Source of the DNA: Emiliania huxleyi CCMP1516 | Lineage: Eukaryota > Haptophyta > Isochrysidales > Noelaerhabdaceae | Direction: 5' to 3' | Length of the DNA: 64,000 nt | Assembly: GCF_000372725.1 (NCBI RefSeq) | Contig: NW_005200333.1 | Coordinates: 401,365-465,364, forward strand | Shown here: positions 9,794 to 20,587 of the stretch, in pieces | How the letters are laid out: each line of letters opens with the position of its first letter | Numbering within the stretch: position 1 is the first letter of the stretch | The notes under the pieces: generated by a model | Told to the model about the DNA's origin: nothing | The model's input: the letters and a program-made list of their open reading frames with translations, nothing else | Databases searched by the model: none | Program-made: the position numbers and the translations under genes

Positions 9794-10528
9794 ATGGCAA
9801 TCGCCATGGCCTCGCTCAGAGAGGGCGACTTCGTACTACTTGCGTCCACGAACCTCGAAGGGAGGCTGATTGGCTGCTTCTCTCGCGGCGTGTCTCACTG
9901 CGGCGTGATGCTGCGGCTGCCCGGGCCCGACGGCCGGTTGTGGTTCGTTCACTCGTACCCGGACGCTCCAGAGGGCACCGACTTTTACGTTCCGCCGGGC
10001 ATGAGCGCGTTCCGCGCCAAGTTTGAGCTTTCCGCCGGCGGCGTGCGCGCCGTCCCGCTCGACAAGTTCCTCTCCGCGCACGCCAACATCTACAGCGGTG
10101 GCGGCTGCGAGGTGGTGCGGCCGGCGCCACCTTTCGACGAGGCCCAGCTCGAAGCGATGCGTGCGTTGGTGGCGATTCACTACGCCAAAGCCTTCGAGAC
10201 CAACTCGTGGCAGCTTATCAATTCGTGCCTCGGCTGCGGCCTCTCCAGCTGGTGCTGCGCGACAAACGACTCATACTTTTGCTCCGAGCTCGCCGCCGAG
10301 ATGTACCAAGCCGCAGGGCGGCTGCCCAAGCTTGAGGCCTCCGCCTACTCGCCGGCAGAGGTGGCAGAGTCCCTGCTCGGAGCCGGCGCAGAGCGCGTCG
10401 GTGCCATTGACGGCTACTCTGCGCCGGGCAACTGTTGCGCGCTGTGCTCGCTCTGCCAGAGCTGCTGTTTTGTCGTCAGCTGCTTCGCCTGCGCCGTCGG
10501 ACCACGAGGGTCCACCGAGACCGCGTAG
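9794..10528 (+). CDS. Permuted papain-fold (YiiX/C92-type) amidase-like protein
   Basis: Residues 5-40 contain REGDFVLLASTN and GVSHCGVMLRLPG, with FVHSYPD next. Near residue 165 is DSYFCSELAAEMYQ. A His in 'SHxGV' followed much later by a Cys in 'FCSEL' is the circularly permuted NlpC/P60-type catalytic arrangement known from YiiX/YebB proteins and vertebrate LRAT relatives; the likely substrates are amide or thioester bonds in lipids or peptides. The C-terminus is a Cys cluster (NCCALCSLCQSCCF), suggesting palmitoylation and membrane attachment (inferred). ATG 9794 is used; ATG 9806 (GCCATGG) has the better context. Single exon, 244 residues. Confidence 0.7.
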   Translation: MAIAMASLREGDFVLLASTNLEGRLIGCFSRGVSHCGVMLRLPGPDGRLWFVHSYPDAPEGTDFYVPPGMSAFRAKFELSAGGVRAVPLDKFLSAHANIYSGGGCEVVRPAPPFDEAQLEAMRALVAIHYAKAFETNSWQLINSCLGCGLSSWCCATNDSYFCSELAAEMYQAAGRLPKLEASAYSPAEVAESLLGAGAERVGAIDGYSAPGNCCALCSLCQSCCFVVSCFACAVGPRGSTETA

Positions 10529-10933
10529 CCGCAAGAGGCGCCGCAGCTCTGGGTGCGAGTACGGTCTAGCGTGCACGTCGGCTCCAGCCACTAGCACGGG
10601 TACTCTAGTAGTGTCGGCCCCTGCTGTTGTACAGCCTAGTATACAGTGTGTTCTCGACGTACCTCGTACGGGGTGTGGACCCTGAGTTACTTGAGTTGAC
10701 AGGGGTTGTCACGTGCGCTGGGCCCTCCTGCTCGGCTCCAGCGAGTAGACAAGTGTTGTGATCAACGGAGTAGAAGAATCTGACCTCGGGGCCGCGATGT
10801 GAACCAATCGCTCTGTGGGTAGAGAGCGTGGTTTTACCTTTCAACACGCGCCCCCCATATGTGGTCTCACACGAAAGAGAGAGATCAGCGCAAACGGTGT
10901 GTCTCGTGTCACACACACGGATGCCACAACAAT

Positions 10934-11077
10934 GGTCAAATAAATAAATGAATAAAAACGGACACCTCTCTACTGTGAGATGGGTAAAAAGGAACAGGCC
11001 CCCGCCCTTGCGATCTGTGTGCAGGGTTCTTTGCGGTGGGTGTGGTCGGCGACTAGGATCCCTAGCCGGGGTCGTCC
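10934..11077 (-). repeat. Inverted-repeat copy B
   Basis: Reverse-complement partner of 6966-7089, beginning with the A-rich tail AAATAAATAAATGAATAAAAA on the plus strand. Together the two copies flank 3.8 kb carrying ERCC8 and the amidase gene. Confidence 0.75.
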
Positions 11078-12363
11078 TCCCGATGGGGGACTAGCACTAG
11101 CCGTCTTCCACATGGTCCCTCGGGTCCCTGCTGCTCCTAATCTCTTCGTACATCCTCCTGCTGATCTCCGCAAAGTCCTGCTCCCTCCCTCGTCTCGCCC
11201 TGCGCGTCTGCTCCGCCTCACCGTCTTCTGCCCTGCGTCGTCTGGCGACGGGTCCTCCATAGTCGGATCGGTCGAGGTCGCCGCCCTCCTCGTGCCTCTT
11301 CCCAACGTTCCCTCGGCGGCCGATGCCGTCTGCTCCGGCTCCCCAGTCCCCGGCTCTGCCCTGCTCTCGTCTGCACTAGTTTCTGCTTCGTCATCACTGG
11401 CGTCTCTCCTCTTCCTTCTCCCCTTCTTGTATGGAGTATGCTTTGCACATCGCGTCGATTCCTTTTCGCGTGAGCACCAGCCTGAAGCCCTCCCAGCAGC
11501 TGAACCGCTCCCTAAGTCGAAAGAGCATCATCAGTCTCACCCACTTCGCTCGCTGCCCACCGTCTCCGCTCCCTCCCGCTTGAGCCGCCGTCGCGGCCCT
11601 CGTTCGTCCCACTGGCTGTTGGCCCGTCCCTGCGTTGCCTGCGTTATCCCTCCTCCTCCGCGACTCCCTCAAGGCCGGCCGAGCCTCATTCCACCCAGTG
11701 AAGAGCTTCATCAGCCACTCCGATGTGTTCGTCTCTCTTCATTATGCGCGCCGCGTAGCCTCATCATTGAGCTGGATCCACCTCTGCACCGCGCCCGTCG
11801 CCGCCTCGGCCACGATTTGCAAGTTCCTCGTGACCCCGGCGCCAAGGTCCCTCCGGCTCTTCTCCGAGAGAGATCATCTACCAGCGCCGGCAACACTGAC
11901 CCAACACCCCCCCGACGGCTGGGGCTAGTGCATCGTACCCGTCCTCATCCAGCACCCTATAGCGTGAGCCCTTCAGCGCAGCGACATGCGCTATCCTCAG
12001 CGTCTTCAGCGTATCCTTGGAGTCGGGTGCCGCCTGGGCTACTTTGCTGATCGCCGTCCCCGTCTGCGCTCGCGCTACTCTGAGGAACCATCTGGCCTGC
12101 TCCCTAAGTCCCTATTCCCCAGGCAGGCGCCGCTAAGCAAGTGCGCCATCGTCGCTCTAGGCGGGTTCTCATCTTCCTCGGTCCATTGCTGCGCGGCTTT
12201 CCGCGCGATCGGACACAGCGGGTCTCGCTTTAGTGCCGCCCTCGCCCTCCTCGCCGCGTCCCTCCGCGGCTTTAGCCTTTACAGACGAGGCACAGGCAGC
12301 CCCTGAGAGCTGAGTTCGCTCCTCTTGACCTTTGAGCTTTGTGTGGTCAAAATGTGGACACAA
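11078..12363 (-). other. Decayed minus-strand frames next to repeat copy B, possibly an old transposon
   Basis: Several minus-strand frames of 60-105 codons follow one another in different phases (near 12363-12170, 11896-11711, 11711-11394, 11305-10970). They are Arg/Gly/Ala-rich with no known domain. If copy B is the 3' tail of a LINE-like element read on the minus strand, this would be its degraded body. No reverse transcriptase motif is visible, so that remains a guess. Confidence 0.3.
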
Positions 12364-12695
12364 TCACGTATCATGTATTGTCTCTCTCCGACACCGACTC
12401 TCTGTGTCCCCTACGAGCACACCTCACCCGCCCCTAATAAGCGCAAGCTTGTTGGGCGGGTGGCATCTAGCCACATGCACGGTCCAGCACGCGGAGCTCT
12501 CCCTCCCCACGCCCCTCCCTCCCGCCTCCCTCCCGCCTCCGCCCCCCACCGCCATCGCCACGGCCATGTCGGAACAAGCAAACCTGCCGCCGTCGTGGTG
12601 CAGCGCGTCGAATCCCCCCCGCCCCCCCCAAACCCCACCCCTCCACCCTGTCGGAGCCCCCCTCGGCTCCCCCCTCATGCGCTCACGACCCGCTG
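12364..12695. other. Intergenic, C-rich
   Basis: Polypyrimidine/C-rich plus-strand runs around 12505-12660 (CCTCCCTCCCGCCTCC). No gene is supported. Confidence 0.5.
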
Positions 12696-15600
12696 TCAGC
12701 TCGGCCGGGTGGCGGCGGCTGGTGCCTCCACCGCCCCGCTGGCGGCGGGCGGCTCCGGTCGCGCCGCGGGCACCGGGACCTGCGGCCGGCAAAGCGCGGG
12801 GACGACGCCCTGCCACGGAAAGGTGAGGACGCCCTGCAAACGGCGCGGGAGGGAGGAGTCACAGCTGGCGACGCGCGTGCGTGCGCGTGCGGTGCGTGAT
12901 GCGGCGTGGCGGCGGGAGGGCGGCTCGAGGAGGGGGGGGGGGGGGAGCCTGTGGCAAACTCCGAGGCAGGATCGACAGCGGCAGCGGCCCCTGCTGCAGC
13001 GGCAACGGCCCCTGCTGCAGCAGCGGGCCCGCCGCGTGGAGGCCGGCGGCGTGCGGGACCATCGGCGCGGGCTGCCACGAGTGCGGCAGCTGCGGCGCCC
13101 CCTCGGCCCCGACCCCCGGGAAGAAGGGCGCCACGCCGCCGTCCACCCGCACGCGCGTCGCAGGCGGAGCCTCCGCCCGCGACGACGCGCTCGCGGCCGT
13201 CGGCTCGCTCCGCTTGCGCGAGGAGGACTTGCGCGGCGCGCACGCGGCCGCGGAGGTCATCTCCTCGCTGCCTGCCGAGCCGTTCGAGTCGCCGGGCGAG
13301 CGACCGTTTGGCTCGCCACCTAAGAGAGTACCGGGGGGGGTGAGAGCACAGGGGTGGGTGAGAGCACAGAGCCGGGGTGGGTGCACCGGGGTGGGTGCAG
13401 AGCACAGAGCCGGGGTGGGTGCACCGGGGTGGGTGCACAGAGCACAGAGCCGGGGTGGGTGCACCGGGGTGGGTGAGAGCACAGAGCCGGGGTGGGTGCA
13501 CCGGGGTGGGCGCGCGCATGCGTGCGTGCGCCACTGCGTGCGCTGCTCCGTGCGCATGTGCGTGTGCGTGTGCGTGAGCGAGCGTGCGTGTGAGCGTGTG
13601 CAGCTCCGCGTCTCTTCACCATTCGAGGACGACTCCTCCGGAGGCGACTGCCGCGCGGCGCCGCAGCTCGGCGTGCGGGCGAAGAGGACCGTGTCGTGCG
13701 ACGAGCCTAATGGCACGTTGCGACACCCGCCGGTCACCACCGGGAGCGCAAGCGAGGAGCGAGCCACGTGGCGGATCTCTTGCCGTTTGACGAGGCGCCG
13801 TTGGAGGAGCCGTGCGACGAGGAGCCGTGCGACGAGCCACCGTTGGAAGAGCCGCCGTGCGACGAGCCTGTTCACGGCTGCACGCGTGAGCAGACGCCGT
13901 GCAGCCGCCCTGCGACGCGCCCTCCGTGCGATGAGCCGTTGTTGGATCCTCCGGATCCGCCGTTGCTCCCGCCCCCCTCGGCGTTCTCGGAGTCCCAAGA
14001 GGAGGAGCCTTGCTCGGAATCAATTCATTCATTCATTAACGAATCACACATTCCTTCTCGGAGTCCCATGCGGAGGAGCCTTGCTCGGACGGGTGCGTGT
14101 TCTCCTGAAAAGGCGGAGGGTGCGGAGAGGGTGCGGGCGGAGAGCGGGCGGAGAGCGGGCGGAGCGGATGGCTCGGGAGGAACGGAGGGGAGGAGCGGAG
14201 GGGGGGGGGGGGGTCGGATGCGCGGTCTGCGGTCAGGGTGGGCGCGCCGTCGAGTTTGAGCCGGACAAGCCAGAGGCGCCGCCGCTCGAGTGGCCCGACG
14301 TGCCGTCCGACTGAAGCGAAGCAGCGCCGTCCGAAGCGCCGCCTGCGGGGGGCGTCGCAACACCGCGCTGAGAAGGGGCGCGCCTGCGCGCCAGGTGGAG
14401 AGGCGCCGCCCGGGCCGCGCACCGTCAGCAGACGAGTCCTTGTCCGAGTCCTGCGGGGGGAGAGGCGGGGCGGTGAGCTGAGGGTGTGCCGAGGGGCGGG
14501 CAGGGAGGAGACGGCAGGGTTGCAGGGTTGAGGAGGGGAGGGGAGACGTGTCCGAGGTGTGCGAGAAGGCGAGGGAGGCGCGAGAGAAGAGGTGGGAGAA
14601 GGGAGGGCCTTGTCCGAGTGGGCCTTGTCCTTGTCTGCGGCGGCACGTGCCGGGCCGGGCAGGCGCTGCAGGGTGTGCAGGTGCCCCGCCGCCTCGCCGC
14701 CGACGTCCGAGAGAGCTGTGTGCGACTGCATCGCTGTGTGCGACTGCATCGCCGCCGCCTTCTCCGCCTCTGCGGCGAGCGCCTCGAGCGGCCCCTCGTG
14801 CGGCGCCTGGCGCGGCGAGGACGGGGCGCTGAGGGAGCGGGATGGAGAGCGTGTCTGCGCGTCTACGGGGGTCGGCGCCGTCCCGCCCCCGGCCAGGTCG
14901 AGGGAGCCGCCTTCGCGCGCGAGGCTCTTGCGCAGCTCGGCGAGCTGCGCCCGGGGGGGGGGGGGGGGGGTTGAGGCGGCAGAGCAGGGAGCGGCAGAGA
15001 AGCGCGGCGTGGCCCACAGCTCTGCCAGGGAGCGGCAGAGAAGCGCGGCGTGGCCCACAGCCGGCGGCGGCTGGAGAGCGTCTTGGGGCGAGGCTCGGGC
15101 GGCCCGGCCGACTCGCGGCATTGCACCGACGGTGGAGTGTGCGCGCACCTGGGAGGAGAGGAGTTGGCAAGCGCGCTGCTTCCGCTCGCAGTCCGCCTCG
15201 AGCAGCTCGTTCTGCGTGCAGAGCGCGCGGGCGCGCTCCTCCAGCCCTACGAGCGTGCGGACGGCGCGGGGCGGACGGCGTGGGGGCAAGAGGAGCGGCA
15301 CGCGGGTGTGTGGGCGGCCCCAGGCGGCGCGAGCACCTTCCTTGCGGAGCAGGAGCTGGCGCAGCTGCGAGCTGTGCACCTCGGTCGAGCGCTGCACCAT
15401 GAGCAAGTGCGCCTGGGCCGTCTCAAGCGCCTGTGACGCGGGGTGGGTGTGAGGATGGCGAGTGTGGGCCGTCGCCTGCTTGGGCCTTGCTGCGGCATGC
15501 CAGCAGGCAAAGGGGAGGGGGAGGGGCGAGAGCAGGGGCGAGAGCAGGGAGGGAAGGGGGCGTGGGAGGGGGGGGGGGGGGCAAAGGGAAGGAGGGGGGC

Positions 15601-16446
15601 GGGGAACGGGAACGGGATGTGAGAGGCAAGAGGAGGGCTGGGCGAGAGGGACGAGCGGGAGCCTTGCGGTCGCGGAGCTGCTGCGCCAGCTGCACCTCGA
15701 TCCGGCGCGCCTGCGGGCACCGTCAGTGGTCGGGGCCGCGGCAGTGGGTCTGCCGGCGTGTGGGGTACGAGCCGGCGCTGAGTCCGGAACGAGGGCATCT
15801 GGCGAACGAGGTGTGGCGGAGGCGCCTGGGCCGAAAAGAGCTGCCAGACTGACACCTCGGACGGCTTGGGGTTCTCCTCCGGCCGTCCGGAGCTGCTCGA
15901 CCCGGCGGCGCCGCTGGGCCCCGCGATGCTGGTGGGCTGGCTGGCTTGCTGGCCGTGCTGGCCGAGTAGGCCGAGCAGCGAGGCGTCGCCAGAGGAGCCG
16001 GAGGGAGCGCCAGGCGAGCCTGCCAGCCCGGCCATGCAGCGCTGGTAGGCGGCGAGCGCGTTGGCGAGTGCGTTGTCGCCGGCGTGGCTGGGCGTACCCG
16101 CTCCACTCGCGGCTTTTTCCGGCACAGCCGCCACAGCCGCAAACGAGGCCGCCGCGGCCGTTTGCACAACCGCCGCCGAGCTCTTCTTGTCGCCGTCGGC
16201 GGGAGGGGGGGGCACGGCGGTCTCCGAGACGGGGTACGGCGCCGTGACAACGGCGCGAGCCGTCTCTGCCTTTGGTGTGGCCTCCACTGCCCCTGCCTCT
16301 GTTTTCGGCTCGCTTTTCGCCGCTTCGCCACCGGCGTCCAAGGGGCGAGCGTGGCCGCCGCCGTTTGTCAGGTCGGAGGGGGTGGCGAGGGTCGTCGAGG
16401 CCTCCGAGAGGGCGACGCGGCCGTGCTGAGGCGCGAGGCTCGACAT
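12696..16446 (-). CDS. Large coiled-coil, Ser/Gly- and Pro-rich protein, multi-exon
   Basis: ATG at 16446 (MSSLAPQHGRVALSEAS) opens about 200 residues with Ala/Ser-rich spacers ending SVWQLFSAQ (about 15850). Protein-like segments on the same strand follow, interrupted by low-complexity introns: ARRIEVQLAQQLRDR (15719-15675), LETAQAHLLMVQRSTEVHSS (about 15415-15350), VGLEERARALCTQNELLEAD (about 15240-15160) and AQLAELRKSLAREGGS (about 14950-14900). These have the a/d heptad spacing of a coiled coil. Then come a Ser/Gly/Asn/His-rich region (GSSHGGSSNGGSSHGSSSHG, about 13880-13820), a basic patch APRKSSSRKRSEP (about 13225) and a Pro-rich C-terminus ending VEAPAAATRPS (stop 12696). It may be two genes, because a frame ending SNSTARPP stops near 14250. 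Function unknown; a nuclear scaffold or regulator is only a guess. Confidence 0.5.
13328..13515. repeat. Minisatellite (GGGGTGGGTGCACC / GAGCACAGAGCC)
   Basis: At least four imperfect tandem units of about 36-46 bp built from GAGCACAGAGCCGGGGTGGG. It probably sits in an intron of the minus-strand coiled-coil gene. A (CACA)/(GTGC) run follows at 13550-13600. Confidence 0.8.
13985..14096. repeat. Short tandem duplication inside the coiled-coil locus
   Basis: TCTCGGAGTCCCA.G.GGAGGAGCCTTGCTCGGA occurs at about 13986 and 14058, giving SEQGSSSWDSE and SEQGSSAWDSE on the minus strand. One copy is probably exonic and one intronic. Confidence 0.6.
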
Positions 16447-16639
16447 GCTGGCGCCTCCTTCGAGGATGTTGGCCCTGGGCTTCCACGATGTTTGCAATCA
16501 AGCGCTTGATGAAGCCCCTCAACCTCCCAGCGGCTCGGGTTTCATCTCCCCCCCGCATGGGTACCCTCTAGGGCCCCCGCGCCCCCCCAGAGCGCCGAAA
16601 AGCACGGATTAGGGATTTGGCGGACGTTGAAGGCTTGCC

Positions 16640-17510
16640 CCCGTCCACTGCTTAGATCGTCGCATTTTTTTGTGCACGGTATTCGGGTTTCTGCTGCAAC
16701 CTCCACTCCTCGCCGCGCGGCCTCCGCACTCTCGGCGTTCGCCTATCTCGCCCGGCTGCATGCAGGATGCAGCATCCGTGCCCATCTCTGGCAGCCGATC
16801 GCCGAGCGCCTCCTCAAAGCACGCGAGAATATCGTTGCTCAGAAGGCCAGTCTCGAGTTCGTCAACGGAAGCAGAGATGCTCGCCCGCAGCACGGCCCGC
16901 CCTCGAGACCTGGCTGGCAGCGGCGCACTGCCTCTGACAGCGGCGGCATCCTCCCACGCTGGCCGCGCATCATGATGGCTCGCCGGGTTTTTGTGGCTTT
17001 TTTACGGCTTTTGGGGGGTCACGCCCTCCCACACCCCTCTTGGGTTTATTCTCCCGCCCTCCAACCCCTCTCTTGGGTTTTCCGGCTCAACGCCGCGCCC
17101 CGCGGTCGGTGCAAGCAGGGAATGTTCCCGCTGCTGCTCTGCTGCAGCCTCGAGTCGCGGTGCGGCCTCCGCACTCTCGGCGTTCGCCTCTCGCCCTGCT
17201 GCAGCATCCGTTCCCATCTCTGGCTGCCGTTCGCCGAGCGCCTCCTCAAAGCATGCGAGAATCTCGTCGCTCTGAAGGTCAGCCTCGAGCACGTCGTCGG
17301 CAGCGCGGATGCTCGCCCGGCCGGTCGGCCCTCGAGACCTCGCAGTGGCGGCCGCCTCTGACAGCGGCGGCAGCCTCCCAAGCTGGCCACGCATCATGCT
17401 GCGCTTCGCGGCAATCGCGTAACGGGAGGCTCGCTGGGTTTTTGTGGCTTTTTGGACGGCTTTTTTGGATTCTCCCGCCCTCCAACCCCTCTCTTGGGTT
17501 TTTTTAACCC
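16640..17510. repeat. ~440-bp tandem duplication (two diverged units)
   Basis: Unit 1 (about 16640-17085) and unit 2 (about 17105-17510) share GCGGCCTCCGCACTCTCGGC, CCGAGCGCCTCCTCAAAGCA and the closing TTTTTGTGGCTTTTT.ACGGCTTTT plus TCTCCCGCCCTCCAACCCC. On the minus strand each carries a related reading frame with ACFEEALG.R.PEMGTDAA. The two frames resemble tandem copies of a short gene fragment or a repeat family member. No start, domain or splice structure is clear. Confidence 0.7.
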
Positions 17511-17935
17511 CCACCCCCCCACCCCGCCCACCACCACCAGCTACCTACCTATTGCGGGGCCCTCTGGGGCGGTCAAAACCGGACCTACCTACCTATTGCA
17601 TGGGGTCTAACCGTAGGCAACAGACCCCCTATCTGGCTAGGAGCCGGAACCCAGCGGATCGGGGTGGGGCGGGGTTGCTCGCTCGGGGTGGGGCGAGGTT
17701 GTGGGGTGGGGATCTCGGGGTGGGGTGGGGTGGGCCTCGAAGTGGGAGTGGTGTCACTGCTCCTGTGGTGGGGGCGACGGCTTCTGACTGAGGAAGCCGT
17801 CGCCCGCGCGCCTCGCCTGTCGCGTGAATCGTGCTGTGCGACCGCCTTTTGTTGTAAAATTCTTTCTTTTCTTAGGCACGGGACTGGCGCGCACTGGCAC
17901 TGTAAAAAAGAATTTTAGAAGTCAAGAATTTTACA
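17511..17935. repeat. Dispersed GGGGTGGGGCGGGG repeat, copy 1, with AT-rich hairpin
   Basis: 17650-17875 matches 54590-54840 in the same orientation (G-rich body, then GGAGTGGTGTCACTGCTCCTGTGGTG, GAAGCCGTCGCCCG and ATTCTTTC). At its right end TGTAAAATTCTT (17853) and AAGAATTTTACA (17924) form an inverted pair about 80 bp apart. No gene is present. Confidence 0.65.
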
Positions 17936-17974
17936 GCAGACTGGCTCGGACGGCACTCAAATTGTACACAGCAG

Positions 17975-18016
17975 GCGACCCAATGTGACCCCCAATGTGA
18001 CCCCCAATGTGTCCCC

Positions 18017-18053
<37 letters not shown>

Positions 18054-18132
18054 TGATCCCTAATGTGACCCCCAATGTGACCCCCAATGTGACCCCCAAT
18101 GTGACCCCAATGTGACCCCCAATGTGATCCCC
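17975..18132. repeat. 12-bp minisatellite (TGTGACCCCCAA)n with (AAT)n core
   Basis: Eight or more near-identical TGTGACCCCCAA units are interrupted at 18019-18052 by an (AAT)n microsatellite. Intergenic. Confidence 0.9.
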
Positions 18133-18419
18133 TCCGGCCGCTCCTCCCTGAGATTGGGGTCGCCCTCCTCTCTCAACCCCCTCCGCCCGTGGGTGGGGCA
18201 CATCCCCCACCGGCCGAGCGGCGGACACACGGCCCTCGCGCCTGTCACGGCTGACACACGATCGTCACTGTCACACGGCTACACGAACCGAGGGCGGAGC
18301 CTCGCCATCTCACCGTCCGTGAGAGCGTCCTGGATGTGCGGCTGTCGACCCCCTGTGGGTAGGGGACCCCCTACCCCCAGGGAGGGGCGAACCCACACAG
18401 GACCATATGCGAATGATAT

Positions 18420-20487
18420 CTAGATCGCGCCAACGATGCTCACGGCGACGCTAATCCCTTCCCAAAGCGCCCTCGCCGCCACGTCCCCGATGTGCTGCGC
18501 AGCGAGACTACTCGATGGTGGTATCTCGATGGTGATGGCCTGGAGCGTCGCGCCCTCAGGCACGTCGTTGAGCGGACCGCAGAGCTGCTCCACCTCCACG
18601 AAGGCCTTGGCCGAGACGGAAGGGGGCGGTGGGGGCGGAGGAGGAGGAGGAGGAGGATGAGGAGGAGGAGGAGGAGGAGGAAAAGGAGGAGGCGCCGGGC
18701 GAGGAGGAAAAGGAGGAGGCGCCGGGCGAGGAGGAAAAGGAGGAGGCGCCGGGCCAGGCGAGTGAGCGAGTCGGCGGGCATGCCCCTCCTCTTCAAGCTT
18801 ACGCGCAGCAGCAGCGGTCGGGCGGCGGAGCTCGGACGCGTGTGAGCACTCCCACGAGACGAAGTGGAAGCCGCCAAGGGCGACCTGGCAGAGGCTCTCG
18901 CTCGACGGGCAACACTCGCCGGCTTTGTCGAGCAGGCCGGAGGGCGGGTCGCGCAGCCACGAAACGTCGTGCGACGAGACGAGCTGGACCTGCTGTGGAT
19001 GGCGCGCGAGCAGCCAGGTGCCGTAGAGCGTGTACTCCGAGAAGCCCTGCTGCATGTGGTCCGAGGCGGCAGCGAGCACCGCCTCGGGCCATCGCACCCC
19101 CTCGGGTGTGCGCTGCTCAATCTCGCCCAGCATCTCGAGGACGAACGGCTTGTGCCATATCTGCCACTGGGTAACGTACGAGACATTGGGTGTCGGCGCG
19201 ACGCCTATCAAAGCTTGTGTCGACTCGCGGTAGCCCGGCGGCAAGCTGTAATCGCCGCCGGTCGTTTGGACAAAGTGCGCGGGCGAGTCCATCGGAGCGC
19301 CCCACAGGAGCGGGAAGCGCCCATCTGGCATCTGCGTCGGCATCACGTCAAGCAGCGCAATGGTGTCGCCGTCCCACATGTAGAAGGTCTCCGAGACTTC
19401 CTCGTGCGACGCCATCGCCAGCTTTGCGAGCTGCTGCCGATACCAATACCTCCGGGCGGGAGGCACCGTCATCGCCTCAACCGGGAAAATCGGGACCGCT
19501 GCATCGAGCTCAACGCAGCGCACACGGAAGTCAGCTAAGGCAAGCTCCACGCCGTCGCACGAGTCGAGTATCAGGTGCACTTTGCGAGGTTGCAGCCGCG
19601 TCTCGAGGCTTTGCAGCGCGGCGCGCAACACGCACGTCGGCCTCGGGATGATGGTGACCACGTCGTGCGTCCTCTGGTTCGTTGCGGCTCGGCCGGGTCT
19701 GGGTGCCCAGGACGCTGAAGGAGTGCAGTGCTCGGTCTCGCGGACACGCGCGTCCACGTCGCCGGGCTGCTCGATCCAGAAGCTCGCCGGCGAGGTAGGC
19801 AGCGCCTCCTCCTTCGAACGGCGCGGTAGCCCCCGCTTCCGCTCCTCGAGGGCAACGACGAGCTGCTCGAAGGCGCCGCCCGTGCCACACCACGCGAGAT
19901 TGTGGCGCGCGGCGAGGATCGCTTTGCGCTTAGCGGCGACTTGCGCCGACGAGAGGGAGAGTAGAAACGTGGGCAGCCTCTCCGCATCAGCCTGACGCCA
20001 CTTGATGGCTAGCTCCGACCAGTCGATGCGCTCGTCAAACGGCAGCGCGATGTGGTCCGAGAGGATGACGGGGACACAGCCGGTGAAAATTGCGTCGTAG
20101 AGGCGCAGCGTCCACGATGAGGATCCCAACGGCACGATACAAAAGTCGGACCGCGACATCTCGTCGAGGTATTGAGGCAGCGTCACCGCCTGGGACGAGA
20201 AGACGATGTGCTCCTGGTCTATCCCTGGGGCGGACGCAAGCGAGCGAGCGCGGCGGAGGTGACTCGGTATTTGAAAGCTCGAGAGTGCTGCCTCGAGCTT
20301 CTGCCTAACGCCCTCCCCGTAATTCTCCTCGCCCGGACGGTCGCTCGCCATTGAGCCGCGAAAGTACAAAAACGTGGGCCTCGCCGACCCCGCGGCCGCC
20401 TCGCGGTCGACGCGCGCGAGAAGAGACGGGTTGATGCGGGTGACGTTCCGGAAGCCGGGGATGACAATGTCCTTGCCGCGCGGCTGC
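18420..20487 (-). CDS. Exostosin-type (GT47) glycosyltransferase fused to a second GT-A-like domain (5' end in gap)
   Basis: The frame runs from the gap edge to a stop at 18420 (about 688 residues seen). The first part is an exostosin domain: TFLYFRGSMA near residue 40, then SRSDFCIVPLGSSSWTLRLY and DAIFTGCVPVILSDHIALPF, the classic GT47 nucleotide-sugar-binding core. About 60 residues later a second domain contains HDVVTIIPRP, ETFYMWDGDTIALLD (a DxD-like metal/nucleotide motif) and PLLWGAPMDS, resembling the DUF6492 group. The tail is Pro-rich and ends in a weak hydrophobic stretch. The expected role is Golgi polysaccharide or glycoprotein synthesis, here with two catalytic modules in one intronless chain. 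The N-terminus, with any signal anchor, is missing in the N gap. Confidence 0.8.
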
Positions 20488-20587
20488 NNNNNNNNNNNNN
20501 NNNNNNNNNNNNNNNNNNNNNNNNNNNNNNNNNNNNNNNNNNNNNNNNNNNNNNNNNNNNNNNNNNNNNNNNNNNNNNNNNNNNNNN
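20488..20587. other. Assembly gap (100 N)
   Basis: Exactly 100 N, so the true size is unknown. Any reading frame carried across it is arbitrary. Confidence 1.

Noticed and set aside
10980-12050. 356-codon plus-strand frame
   Set aside because: Starts inside a repeat, is Pro/Arg/Ser-rich without motifs, and looks like the shadow of decayed minus-strand sequence.
14036-16558. 840-codon minus-strand frame
   Set aside because: It drifts between true exon frames and low-complexity introns. Protein-like coiled-coil segments switch frame within it, so an exon model is preferred.
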